Position numbers and translations under genes: made by a program
Part shown: in pieces, positions 1 to 8,006 of the stretch
Layout: each line of letters starts with the position of its first letter
Numbering within the stretch: the first letter of the stretch is position 1
DNA from: DATAQC01 sp046263055
Lineage (GTDB): Bacteria > Actinomycetota > Acidimicrobiia > Acidimicrobiales > AC-14
Assembly: GCA_046263055.1 (NCBI GenBank)
Contig: JBHELO010000039.1
Span: 1-49,476, forward strand
DNA: 49,476 bases
Direction of reading: 5' to 3'
The notes under the pieces: generated by a model
Told to the model about the DNA's origin: nothing
Databases searched by the model: none
Seen by the model: the letters and a program-made list of their open reading frames with translations, nothing else

Positions 1-353
1 CGGGCGCCGGCGGCTACCTACTCAAAGACACCGCCCTGGTGGACATCGCGGCGTCGATCCGGACGGCGGCGTCCGGTCAGGCCGTGCTGTCACCGACCAT
101 GGCCGCCAAGTTGGTCGAGGACTTCGCCCGGCCGATTCCTGGAGCGGCGGCTGCGCTCAGCACCCGAGAGCTGGAGGTGCTCCACCTGATCGCCGACGAT
201 CTGGCCAACCGCCAGATCGCCGAGGAGCTCTCGCTCTCCGTGCACACCGTCAAGCGCCACGTGGCCAACATCTTGGCCAAGCTCCACCAGCGCACCCGCT
301 CCCAAGCATTCCTCGCCGCTCACCGCCAGCGGCTCCTCGGGCCCCGACGTTGA
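1..353 (+). CDS. LuxR/NarL-type response regulator, C-terminal part (5' end outside window)
   Basis: The reading frame is open from base 3 to a TGA at 351-353, so the window begins inside the gene. The visible 116 residues start with GAGGYLLKD, the end of a receiver domain typical of NarL/FixJ regulators (the K after LL is the usual region beta5/alpha5). A linker follows, and then a LuxR helix-turn-helix: LSTRELEVLHLIADDLANRQIAEELSLSV and HTVKRHVANILAKL contain the conserved E of TxREhEVL, the IA..L scanning helix and the TVK.HV recognition helix. It should bind DNA as the output of a two-component system whose kinase would lie upstream, outside the window. The C-terminus RQRLLGPRR is short and basic. 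Family assignment is firm; target genes cannot be told. Confidence 0.93.
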   Translation, partial: GAGGYLLKDTALVDIAASIRTAASGQAVLSPTMAAKLVEDFARPIPGAAAALSTRELEVLHLIADDLANRQIAEELSLSVHTVKRHVANILAKLHQRTRSQAFLAAHRQRLLGPRR

Positions 354-437
354 ACTCGCATTGGGCAAGAGTGCCGGTGGGGCCCCCATCCGGGCGCGGC
401 CGGCGCCACAGGACGGACGGCTTGTCGGAGGGACTCC

Positions 438-458
438 GGGAGGCGGCCGCCGCCTCCC
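438..458. terminator. GC-rich perfect hairpin after the regulator gene
   Basis: Ten-base arms GGGAGGCGGC and GCCGCCTCCC flank one central C, 85 bp downstream of the regulator stop. There is no T-tract, so it would be a tail-less terminator of the kind common in high-GC actinobacteria, or simply a structured spacer. The rest of 354-540 shows no promoter or gene that I can support. Confidence 0.4.
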
Positions 459-540
459 TGAGCCAGTGCGACCGCCTCTGGGGGCCATCGGCCCCTGACC
501 CAGCGGCCCCACCGTCCACCGACCCGACAAGGAGGACCTC

Positions 541-697
541 GTGAACGCCTCGCCTGTCCTGCTCACCCTGGACGAGGCCCGAGACGAGAACTCGTCGCCA
601 GCGCCATCAGCCTGGTCCAGGCGGTGCGCTGCTCGCCGGGCCCGCCCTCGGCTGGCTGCTCCGGGGCCCTAGCCTCAGCTCACCGAGCCCGTCATAG
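541..697 (+). pseudogene. Possible small membrane protein gene, apparently frameshifted
   Basis: A near-perfect ribosome binding site AAGGAGG lies 5 nt before a GTG at 541, the best such site in the window, so a gene very probably began here. Read straight, it gives a 43-residue peptide ending at TAG 670-672 that becomes arginine-rich and unlike a protein. If the frame is moved twice, the sequence reads NASPVLLTLDEA, RELVASAISLVQAV, then GALLAGPALGWLLRGP and a stop at 695-697. That is a plausible short protein of about 50 residues with an amphipathic start and one hydrophobic C-terminal helix. Either the gene is decayed by two small indels, or the assembly has errors here. The family is not recognised. 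The 3' end abuts the stop of the convergent gene at 692. Confidence 0.35.
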
Positions 698-1495
698 GGT
701 AGTGAGGCCACAGACGACCCGGCCGATGACCAGGTCGCCGTGGAGAGCGCTGTTGGGGTCGTTCCCGCTCGACGTCACCCCGAAGTACTCGTGGACGGCG
801 CTCACCGTCAGCGTGGTGGTGCCTGATTGCTCGTTGAAGACAACCTTCCAGTTGTCTGTCGCCGTGCTGGACAAGTGGATGTGGCCGTAGTACGTGGTGT
901 TCGCCGTGGGCGATGATGCTAACGGATTGACCTCCACCGGGGCGTGTTCGCCTGCGTCGACGTAGTCGCCGTCACCGTTGATGTCCAAGCCGCTGTCGGT
1001 CCGCAAAATCCCATTGGTGATGGAGGTCGACGCGGTCGTCGTCGTCTGCGACTTTGTGCAGGAGCTCGTGATGTTGTCGGCAGTGAGGATCTCCCCGCCG
1101 GTGATCGTCGACTGTGTCGTCGACTTGTTGATGTTGTTCACACTGGCCGAGCTGGTAACCGACCCGCTGGTGCCCCTGCTGCCCGACGAGCTCACACTGA
1201 TCCCGTCGGAGGTGAACAAGACGGCGGGCCCGTAGACGACCGAGCCCGACGTGGCCGAGGCGCTCTGTGGGCTGTTGGACGCGTCCGACGCCAGCGTGAC
1301 GCTCGGCGTTGGGCCGGTATCGGATTGGGCGCCGCCCTGTAGGTTGATGTTGTACGCCCGGTATCCGTAGGCGCTGCCGTTCACCGCTGTGACGGTAGCC
1401 CACGCGGGGCTGACCCCCACAGCGGCCACCAGAGCGGAGGCGGCGATCACCGCTAGGCCAACACCTCGCCGTCTACGGCCGGTTATGTGGAGCAT
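692..1495 (-). CDS. Secreted Ser/Thr-rich protein of unknown function with an EF-hand-like loop
   Basis: A 267-residue exported protein. Residues 1-32 form a signal peptide: a basic run RRRRG, a hydrophobic core GLAVIAASALVAAVGV, then a predicted cut after SPAWA. The mature part is rich in Ser, Thr, Asn and Gly with very few charged residues, as in surface or fibre-like beta proteins. Around residue 171 the segment DINGDGDYVD has the D-x-N-x-D-G-D spacing of a calcium-binding EF-hand or dockerin loop. The end, DLVIGRVVCGLTTL, holds one of two cysteines (the other is in SSCTKS). I chose ATG at 1493-1495 because GGAAAGGAATC sits just upstream; an upstream in-frame ATG at 1537 lies inside a duplicated leader. 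Codons such as TTG and GTT are commoner than in neighbouring genes, which may indicate transfer. No family recognised. Confidence 0.72.
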   Translation of the reverse strand: MLHITGRRRRGVGLAVIAASALVAAVGVSPAWATVTAVNGSAYGYRAYNINLQGGAQSDTGPTPSVTLASDASNSPQSASATSGSVVYGPAVLFTSDGISVSSSGSRGTSGSVTSSASVNNINKSTTQSTITGGEILTADNITSSCTKSQTTTTASTSITNGILRTDSGLDINGDGDYVDAGEHAPVEVNPLASSPTANTTYYGHIHLSSTATDNWKVVFNEQSGTTTLTVSAVHEYFGVTSSGNDPNSALHGDLVIGRVVCGLTTL

Positions 1496-2133
1496 GATTC
1501 CTTTCCTTTCCTCGTTCATTTGTGGTCGTCCGTTCATTTGTGGTCGTCGAACGACCTGACCGCCGCGGTCAGACCCCCGGCGTCGAAAGATTGGACACCG
1601 GGTGGTGCAAGAGACAAGCGCCGTATCGCCCGATTCACATAAGCCTACCCGTAGCGATGGCTGCCGTCAGTAGATGACGAGCGCATCTAGCGGTTCCCGG
1701 CTTCAACGCCAATGTCGTGTTGCCACCTTTGGGGATCAGGCAAATGGACAGGTCGTGGCCCGAGGCCGATCCGCCATCATCACATTGGCAGATTCAACCG
1801 CACCATCCCCATGGCCCCGTCACTCCTCGAGCGACGACCTCACCGGCCGCTACGGCGCTGTATGAGCAACCCCCACGCCTGTGAGATCGGTCACTTGCAG
1901 TCGCTGATTCTTGACACGGATCCCGCAGATCGAGTTGCCTGGCGGAGGCGGGCCCTGCCGGCCCGGAGAGGCCGGGGACGATGATGATCGAAAACACGAG
2001 GCGGTGGTTCGCGTGCGAGGCTGAACCGGCCACGGGACGGGACCCTTCCACGCTCCGGCACCGGGGCAGAGCACGGATGTCGAGGCTGCGAAGCGCTCTT
2101 GGCACCGTCTCGAAGCCGCGAACGAGTGCTTCC
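1496..2133. promoter_or_regulatory. Divergent intergenic region with a palindrome and candidate promoter
   Basis: About 640 bp separates the two divergent secreted-protein genes. Beyond the tandem duplication it holds a perfect palindrome at 1556-1572 (arms CTGACCGC and GCGGTCAG around one C), placed like an operator or leader hairpin for the minus-strand gene. A TAGGCT box on the minus strand at 1642-1647 could be its -10 element, which would give a leader of about 140 nt. Nothing convincing was seen in 1681-1980. Part of 1981-2133 may be coding if the downstream gene starts earlier than assumed. Confidence 0.4.
1513..1548. repeat. Perfect 18-bp tandem duplication in the 5' leader of the secreted protein gene
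   Basis: The unit CGTTCATTTGTGGTCGTC occurs twice without a gap at 1513-1530 and 1531-1548. It lies directly upstream (on the minus strand) of the ribosome binding site of the 692-1495 gene. Each copy carries an ATG on the minus strand, so the duplication also duplicates a potential start codon. Confidence 0.9.
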
Positions 2134-4155
2134 ATGCCTGGGCTCGTCACCGACCGAATCCAGCCCCCACGCCGCCCGGCGCCCAGGTCTTCGGCGGTGG
2201 CGCACCGCCGTCGGGCTCCGAGCCTCGGCGCGCTGGCGGTTGCGTCGCTCCTCCTCACTGGTCTCGCCATCCTCGGCACCGCTGTGGCGCCGGCGGGGGC
2301 GATTACCGTCGGCACCCCCCAACTCGTTCCCCAGTCGACGGCGCTGAGGGGGGTGGCCTGCCCCACCCCCACCACCTGCTACGCCGTCGGCAACAACGAC
2401 TCCGGAGGCCCGCCCTCGGTGGTCACGATCACCAACGGCATCGTGACCGCCGTCCAGCTCGCTGACGCCAACACCGGCTCCCTCCAGGACATCGCCTGCC
2501 CCACCGCCACCCAGTGCTATGCCATCGGCTACACCACGAGCATCGAGGGGGCGCTCGTACCGATCACCAACGGCGTCGTCGGCGCCACCACGGTCGTGCC
2601 CGACACCGCCGTGCTCGTCCACATCGCCTGTCCCTCGGCGACCACCTGCGTCGTCGTCGGCTACGACGCCTCCTTCGACCCGGCGGTGATAACGATCGTC
2701 AACGGCGTCCCCGGCACGCCCCAGCTGATCGACCCCGCCGCCAGGATGGGCGATCTGGACTGCCCCACTGCCACCACCTGCTACCTCGTGGGCGTCACGG
2801 AGCAATTCAACCCCAGGACCCTTGACCTCGAGTACGGGCCGTTCGTCCAGCCGATCGTCGACGGCGTGCCGGGGACACCGCAACCGGTCGTCGTGCCCTC
2901 GACCACCTCCTATGACCTGCCGGACATCTCCTGCCCCGACGCGAGCACCTGCTTCGCCGTGGGCAGTACACAGGACGCGGGCATCGTCGTCACCGTCACC
3001 AACGGCGTCCCGGGGACGATCCAGCAGGTCACGCCCCCGGGACCGTTCGACCCCGACGGCGGCAACGGCCTCCGCAGCATCGACTGCGTCAGCGTCTCGA
3101 ACTGCATCGCCGGCGGCGGCAACCAGTTCTCCCCGCCGAGCACGGGATACTTCGTCACGATCGCCAACGGCGTGGCCGGCCCCGCCGTGCCCGTGGCCGG
3201 TACCGGCAACTTCTACGACATCGCCTGCCCCACGGCCACCAGCTGCGTAGCCGTGGGCACCAACTCCGACGGCACCGTCGGGGTCGTCGTCACCGTCGTC
3301 GCGAAGGCCCAGCCCACCATCTCGACCCAGGCCTCGCCCGGGAACCTGCTCGGAGCGCCGGTCAGCGACACCGCCACCCTCTCCGGGGCGACGAACCCGA
3401 CCGGGAACGTCACCTTCCGCCTGTTCAGCGACGCCGGCTGCACAACCCAGGTCTTCACGTCCACCAACAACCTCTCGGGCGCCGGCGCCACGTCGGACAG
3501 CTTCACCCCCGTCGCCACCGGTACCTACTACTGGACGGCGGCCTACAGCGGGGACGGCGGCAACGAGGCGGCCACGTCGCCCTGCGGAGCGCCGAATGAG
3601 TCGGTGGCCATCGCCCCCTTCTCGGCGCCGACTCCCACCCGCACCATCACCGGCGACTTCCTGGGCCCCCTCACCGTCAACGCCGGTGAGAGCGTGCTGA
3701 TCACCAACGCCCGGGTGGTGGGCCCGGTCACCGTCAACCCCGGTGGGGCGCTGACGGTGGTCAACTCCCAGATCAGCCGGGGCATCGTGGCCGACGCACC
3801 CAGCTTCTTCAGCGTGTGCGGCTCCCAGGTCTCGGGCCCCTCCACCACTCCGGGCCGGGGGATCGTCGTCTCCAACGCCGCCGTGCCCCTGCGCATCGGC
3901 GACCCGGCCAACGGCTGTGCCGGCAACCGGGTGGCCGGTGACGTGATCCTGACCGCCAACACGGCCGGGCTGACCCTCGGGGCCAACATCGTCTCCGGCA
4001 ACGTGACGGTCAACAACAACACCGTGGGAACCGACGTGGTCAAGGCCAACAACATCTTCAAGGCCCTGGCCTGCTCCGGCAACAGCCCGCCGCCCACCAA
4101 CGCCGGCCAGACGAACACCGCGGGTTCGAAGTCAGGCCAATGCTCGGCGCTGTAG
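2134..4155 (+). CDS. Secreted protein: seven C-x5-C repeats (probable beta-propeller), Ig-like domain, beta-rich C-terminus
   Basis: The frame is open from 1981; candidate starts are ATG 1981, ATG 2077, ATG 2134 and GTG 2197. I took 2134 because it leaves a reasonable basic region before the hydrophobic signal segment LGALAVASLLLTGLAILG and cut site APAGA. From residue about 70 to 389 there are seven repeats of 40-55 residues, each with the pattern hxxIxCPTATTCYAVG followed by VVTITNGVPG, so each probable blade carries a C-x5-C disulfide. Seven copies suggest a closed seven-bladed propeller. Residues about 392-490 resemble a bacterial Ig-like domain (NPTGNVTFRLFSD, GTYYWTAAYSGD). The last 170 residues (GPLTVNAGESVLITNARVVGPVTV and following) look like a short beta-helix seen in actinobacterial surface proteins. 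No membrane anchor or sorting signal was seen. Role unknown; adhesion or ligand binding is a guess. Confidence 0.8.
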   Translation: MPGLVTDRIQPPRRPAPRSSAVAHRRRAPSLGALAVASLLLTGLAILGTAVAPAGAITVGTPQLVPQSTALRGVACPTPTTCYAVGNNDSGGPPSVVTITNGIVTAVQLADANTGSLQDIACPTATQCYAIGYTTSIEGALVPITNGVVGATTVVPDTAVLVHIACPSATTCVVVGYDASFDPAVITIVNGVPGTPQLIDPAARMGDLDCPTATTCYLVGVTEQFNPRTLDLEYGPFVQPIVDGVPGTPQPVVVPSTTSYDLPDISCPDASTCFAVGSTQDAGIVVTVTNGVPGTIQQVTPPGPFDPDGGNGLRSIDCVSVSNCIAGGGNQFSPPSTGYFVTIANGVAGPAVPVAGTGNFYDIACPTATSCVAVGTNSDGTVGVVVTVVAKAQPTISTQASPGNLLGAPVSDTATLSGATNPTGNVTFRLFSDAGCTTQVFTSTNNLSGAGATSDSFTPVATGTYYWTAAYSGDGGNEAATSPCGAPNESVAIAPFSAPTPTRTITGDFLGPLTVNAGESVLITNARVVGPVTVNPGGALTVVNSQISRGIVADAPSFFSVCGSQVSGPSTTPGRGIVVSNAAVPLRIGDPANGCAGNRVAGDVILTANTAGLTLGANIVSGNVTVNNNTVGTDVVKANNIFKALACSGNSPPPTNAGQTNTAGSKSGQCSAL

Positions 4156-4222
4156 GCGAAGTTCGATCCTCTGACGACTGGGCCACACCCACTGAACCAC
4201 CAGCGATCGGGAGCCCTCGGGG

Positions 4223-4385
4223 CTAGGACCCCTCGGGGTCGGCCTCCTGGTACCAGAACGGGAACATGTCGTCGGCCACGTGCACCGGGACGGCCCGGCG
4301 GCGCAGGGCCTCGAAACTCGTACTTCACCGTCCACCGCCCTCGGGCCGACTTGAAGGCCACTCCTCCGCCACGGTCTAGGGCGAC
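4223..4385 (-). pseudogene. Remnant of a protein C-terminus, frameshifted
   Basis: On the minus strand, the stretch ending at TAG 4223-4225 reads FEALRRRAVPVHVADD then MFPFWYQEADPEGS. Its composition and aromatic content look like a real conserved C-terminus rather than shadow translation. Immediately upstream, in a different frame, GGGVAFKSARGRWTVKYEF would join it at the shared EF, implying one indel. No start codon or upstream domain survives, so I read this as the 3' end of a decayed gene. The family is not recognised. A small hairpin GACCCC-TC-GGGGTC at 4228-4241 overlaps the end. The remainder of the 4156-4477 gap shows nothing else. Confidence 0.4.
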
Positions 4386-4477
4386 CAGCCGTCTCCCCGC
4401 CGGCCGAGCCCGCTCGACTCCATACCCATCCACCGGAGTGCCTACCCGCGGCCCGTGGCCCACATCGGCCCGCGGTG

Positions 4478-4786
4478 TCAGCCCTCGCCGGCCGCCTTGG
4501 CCAGGGCCGCGTCGCGAACCTCGGTGACCGCGGCGCGAGCCGCGTGCACGAGGTCCCGGGTGGCGTCGGGCAGGCGGTCCTCCACCCGGTCGAGCACCGG
4601 GTTGACGGCCTCGTCGGCGCTGGCCGCCAGCCGGCGGAGGCGGGCGGCCGCCTCCCGGACCTGGGGTTCCACCTGGCGGGACAGCTCCCGGCGCCCGACC
4701 TGGAGCCGCTGCACCCCGAGGACGCCCAGGCCGAGGGCGGTATAGGCCGCCTCCTTCAGGCGGTCGGTGAGCTCGTCGTCTGTCAT
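4478..4786 (-). CDS. Small helical protein of unknown function
   Basis: A 102-residue protein starting MTDDELTDRLKEAAYTALGLGVLGVQRL. It has one weakly hydrophobic helix near residues 14-28, followed by long amphipathic, charged and alanine-rich helices (REAAARLRRLAASADEAV, RDLVHAARAAVTEVRDAALAKAAG). No signal peptide or catalytic motif is visible. The pattern resembles phasin-like or apolipoprotein-like helical proteins, but I cannot name a family. It is divergent from the glycosyltransferase gene at 4857 with a 70-bp shared upstream region and no strong ribosome binding site. Coding is supported by the composition and by the clear ATG and TGA ends. Confidence 0.65.
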   Translation of the reverse strand: MTDDELTDRLKEAAYTALGLGVLGVQRLQVGRRELSRQVEPQVREAAARLRRLAASADEAVNPVLDRVEDRLPDATRDLVHAARAAVTEVRDAALAKAAGEG

Positions 4787-4840
4787 GGGTCGAGGATCCC
4801 ACGATCGGCGGGGGTCTGCCTGCCGGCCGCCCGGCCTGGC

Positions 4841-4846
4841 TAGCCT
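4841..4846 (+). promoter_or_regulatory. -10 box TAGCCT ahead of the GT2-membrane gene
   Basis: TAGCCT lies 10 nt before the ATG at 4857. The same word followed by TTCG occurs 8 nt before the LCP gene start at 11508. With a start site 6-8 nt past the box, the transcript would have almost no leader, which agrees with the lack of a Shine-Dalgarno site. Confidence 0.5.
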
Positions 4847-4856
4847 TCGGCGAAAG

Positions 4857-7800
4857 ATGGATTCTCAGCCCTCCGCACCGCCGGTGGTGGCGGTGGTCGT
4901 GGCATCCGAGCTGGGCGACTGGTTCGAGGAGGCCCTGGACGCCCTGGGCCACCAGGACTACCCCAACCAGTCGGTGTTGGTGGTCGACGGTGGCCCCACC
5001 GACGACCCCGCGTCCCGGGTGGCGGCCGTCCTGCCCGACGCCTACCTGCGCCGCCCGCGTCGCACCGGGTACGCGGCCCTGGCCAACGACGCCCTGGAGA
5101 CGGTGCAGGGCTCGGCCTTCCTGCTCTTCTGCCACGACGACGTCGCCCTCGCCCCCGACGCCGTGCGCCTGCTGGTGGAGGAGGCGTTGCGCTCCAACGC
5201 CGGGATCGTCGCGCCCAAGGTCGTGGACTGGGACGACCAGGCGCGACTGCTGGACGTGGGGCTGGCGGTCGACAAGACGGCCGCCACCCGGCCGGTGGTG
5301 GACCGGGGCGAGCTGGACCAGGAGCAGCACGACGCGGTGCGCGACGTGTTCGCCGTCTCCAGCACCTGCCTGATGGCCCGCAGCGACCTGTTCTTCGCCC
5401 TCGGCGGGTTCGACGCCGAGATGGTCGACGCAGGGGCCGACGTCGACCTGTGCTGGCGGGCCCAGGTGGCCGGCGCCCGGGTCCTGGTCGTGCCCGCGGC
5501 GGTGGCCCGCCACCGCGAGGGCGGGCGCGAGGGGTCCGACGGACGCGAGCCCGACCACATCCGGCGGCTGGCCCGCAACCACCTGCGCACCGTGCTCAAG
5601 AGCTACTCGTTCGTCCACCTCGTGCGGGTGCTACCCCAGGCGGCGGTGGTCACGGTGGTGGAGGCCGCCATCGCCCTGGGGCAGGGACGGTGGGCCGAGG
5701 CCCGGGGCCTGGTGGCGGCGTGGCCGTCCAACCTCCGCCAGCTGGGCGCCATCCGGGCCTCCCGGCGGGTGGTCCGGGCGGCCCGGGCCGTCCCCGACAC
5801 CGAGGTGCGCCGCCTCCAGGTGCGGGGCAGCGTGCCCCTGTCGTCCTACCTCCGCCGCCAGCTGCATGCCGAGGACCGGGCCCGCGCCCTGGTCAGCGCC
5901 GGCCAGCAGTTGATGGGACGGGTGGGCAAGGGGCCGGCCCAGGCCGCCACCGGCCTGCTCGCCCTCTTGGGGCTGGCCCTCGTCATCGGCACCCGCCACC
6001 TCCTGGGCGGGCGGTTGCCGGCGGTGGGCCAGTTCGCCCCCCTGCCGGGGGCCACCACCCTGCTGAGCAACTTCTTCCACGGGTGGCGGCCCACCGGGAT
6101 GGGAGCGGCGGCGTCGGCACCCCCGTCGTTCGGCCTGCTCGGTTTGGGCGGCGCCGTGCTGCTGGGCCACGTCGCCCTGCTGCAAACCGTGCTGGTGCTC
6201 GCCACCTGGCCGGTGGCGGCGGTCGGCGCCTGGCGGCTAGGGCGCCGGCTCGGGTCGGGGCTGGGCCGCCTGGTCCTGGTCGTGGCCTACCTGGCCGTGC
6301 CCCTGTCCTACGACTCGGTGGCCCGGGGCCACTGGGACGGCCTGGTGGCCTTTGCCGCCGCTCCCTACGTCCTCAACCGCCTGGCCCGGCTCAGCGGGCT
6401 GGCCCCGTTCGCGGACGCCGACGATGCGCGCCGGCCCCTCGAGCTGGTGGGCTTCGCCATCGCCCTGGCGGCGGCGTCCGCCTTCGTCCCCGGCCTGGCC
6501 CTGGCCGTGCTGCTGGCGGGGTTGGGCCTGGTGGTGGGCTCGGTGGGCGCCGGTGGGGTGGCGGCCGCCGCCCGAGCCCTCGGGGCAGCGGCGCTGGCGG
6601 TGGTGGGCGCCGCCGTCCTGCTGGTGCCGTGGTCGATCGACCAGCTGGGAGGCGGCTGGGACTCCCTGGTCGGGCCTGCGCCTCCCACCGCCCGCGCCTA
6701 CGGGCTGGGCGCCCTGCTCCGCTTCCACGTGGGACCGGTGGGCGCCGGCGTCCTCGGCTGGGCGCTCCTGGTGGCCGCCGCCCTCCCCCTCGTCCTGGGG
6801 CAAGGCTGGCGCCTGCAGTGGGCGGTGCGCTGCTGGGGCGTGGCCCTGGTGAGCATCGGTGCGGCGTGGGCCGGTGGCCGGGGCTGGCTCCCGTTCCGCC
6901 CCCAGGCCCCCGACGTGCTGCTGGCCCCCGCCGCCTGCGCTCTGGCCCTGGCCACGGGGTTGGGGGCGGCCGCCTTCGAGGCCGACCTCCCGCGCTACCG
7001 GTTCGGGTGGCGCCAGATCGCCTCGGTCGTCGCCTTCGTGGCCGTCACCGTTTCCACCTTCCCAGTGCTGCTGGCCGCCCGCCACGGCTCTTGGGGCCTG
7101 CCCACCTCCGAGCTGTCGCAGTCCCTCGCCTACATGGGCCAGCACCGGGGCGACGGCGCCTTCCGGGTGCTCTGGCTCGGCGACCCCGAGGTGCTCCCGC
7201 TCGGGAGCTGGGACATGGGCGGCGGCTTGGCCTACGCCACCTCCCGGGACGGGACGCCGGTGGGCACCGACCTGCTGCCGGGCCCCCCGTCCACCGCCAC
7301 CCGGGCCATCGTCGACGCCCTCGGCCAGGCGGCGCGCGGGGACACCTCCCGCCTCGGGCGGCTCCTGTCCCCCCTCGCCATCCGCTATGTCGTCCTGCCC
7401 AGCCAGCTGGCCGCCGGCAGCCCGTCGGGGCCCCAGCGCCCGCCGCCGTCCAGCCTGACCAGGAGCCTCCAGAGCCAGCTCGACCTCCGGCTCCTGCCGT
7501 CCGATCCCGCCGCCGTGGTCTACGAGAACACCGCTTGGGGACCGGGCCGCCAGCTCCTGTCCGCCGCCACAGGCGGCAGCGCGGCGGCGGGTGGGCCGGT
7601 CGGCCTTCCGTCCGTGCTCGACGGGGGGGCCGACCTCAGCGGGGGCACGGCCGTGCTGGGCGGGCGGGGCCCCGTCTCGTTCGCCGGCAGCGTGCGGTCG
7701 GGGGGCCAGGTGCTGGTGTCGGAGGCGCCGTCGGGGCGCTGGGTGCTCGACGTGGCCGGGCGGGAGGCCGCCCGCCAGAACGCCTTCGGGGTGGCCAACG

Positions 7801-8006
7801 GCTACACCGTCGACACCGCCGGCCGCGCCACCCTGCACTACCACACCCCCCTCGCCCGCTGGTTGCTGCTGGCCCTCGGCATCGGGCTGTGGGTCGTCGC
7901 CGGCGTCACCGCCGTTCGCCTCCGTCGCCGCCTGGGACCGCCCGCACCGCCCCCGCCGGTGGCCGCCCGCCCGGTGCCCGAGCCCGCCGAGGTGGTGCCC
8001 GCATGA
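4857..8006 (+). CDS. GT2 glycosyltransferase fused to a large polytopic membrane domain
   Basis: A 1049-residue protein. Residues about 10-240 form a GT-A family 2 domain: VVAVVVASELGDWFEEALDALG, LVVDGGPTDDP, CHDDVALAPDA (DxD-like), and LGGFDAEMVDAGADVDLCWRAQVAG, the acceptor-side E/D region. From about residue 372 to 1025 there are many hydrophobic segments (for example ATGLLALLGLALVIGTRHLL and LLLALGIGLWVVAGVTAV) with a large loop at about 745-1000 that is probably outside the cell. The layout matches long actinobacterial glycosyltransferases found beside DUF5719 genes. It probably transfers a sugar for envelope glycan assembly and may also move or present it across the membrane; substrate unknown. 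I chose the ATG at 4857 because homology to GT2 starts right after it. The stop overlaps the next start (ATGA), so the two genes are translated together. Confidence 0.88.
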   Translation: MDSQPSAPPVVAVVVASELGDWFEEALDALGHQDYPNQSVLVVDGGPTDDPASRVAAVLPDAYLRRPRRTGYAALANDALETVQGSAFLLFCHDDVALAPDAVRLLVEEALRSNAGIVAPKVVDWDDQARLLDVGLAVDKTAATRPVVDRGELDQEQHDAVRDVFAVSSTCLMARSDLFFALGGFDAEMVDAGADVDLCWRAQVAGARVLVVPAAVARHREGGREGSDGREPDHIRRLARNHLRTVLKSYSFVHLVRVLPQAAVVTVVEAAIALGQGRWAEARGLVAAWPSNLRQLGAIRASRRVVRAARAVPDTEVRRLQVRGSVPLSSYLRRQLHAEDRARALVSAGQQLMGRVGKGPAQAATGLLALLGLALVIGTRHLLGGRLPAVGQFAPLPGATTLLSNFFHGWRPTGMGAAASAPPSFGLLGLGGAVLLGHVALLQTVLVLATWPVAAVGAWRLGRRLGSGLGRLVLVVAYLAVPLSYDSVARGHWDGLVAFAAAPYVLNRLARLSGLAPFADADDARRPLELVGFAIALAAASAFVPGLALAVLLAGLGLVVGSVGAGGVAAAARALGAAALAVVGAAVLLVPWSIDQLGGGWDSLVGPAPPTARAYGLGALLRFHVGPVGAGVLGWALLVAAALPLVLGQGWRLQWAVRCWGVALVSIGAAWAGGRGWLPFRPQAPDVLLAPAACALALATGLGAAAFEADLPRYRFGWRQIASVVAFVAVTVSTFPVLLAARHGSWGLPTSELSQSLAYMGQHRGDGAFRVLWLGDPEVLPLGSWDMGGGLAYATSRDGTPVGTDLLPGPPSTATRAIVDALGQAARGDTSRLGRLLSPLAIRYVVLPSQLAAGSPSGPQRPPPSSLTRSLQSQLDLRLLPSDPAAVVYENTAWGPGRQLLSAATGGSAAAGGPVGLPSVLDGGADLSGGTAVLGGRGPVSFAGSVRSGGQVLVSEAPSGRWVLDVAGREAARQNAFGVANGYTVDTAGRATLHYHTPLARWLLLALGIGLWVVAGVTAVRLRRRLGPPAPPPPVAARPVPEPAEVVPA

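Noticed and set aside
1681..1980. Short frames in the divergent intergenic region
   Set aside because: None has a ribosome binding site, leaderless promoter or protein-like composition.
4500..4843. Plus-strand frame of 122 codons at 4475-4843
   Set aside because: It lies opposite the 102-residue helical protein and gives a Gly/Arg-rich chain without a fold signature.
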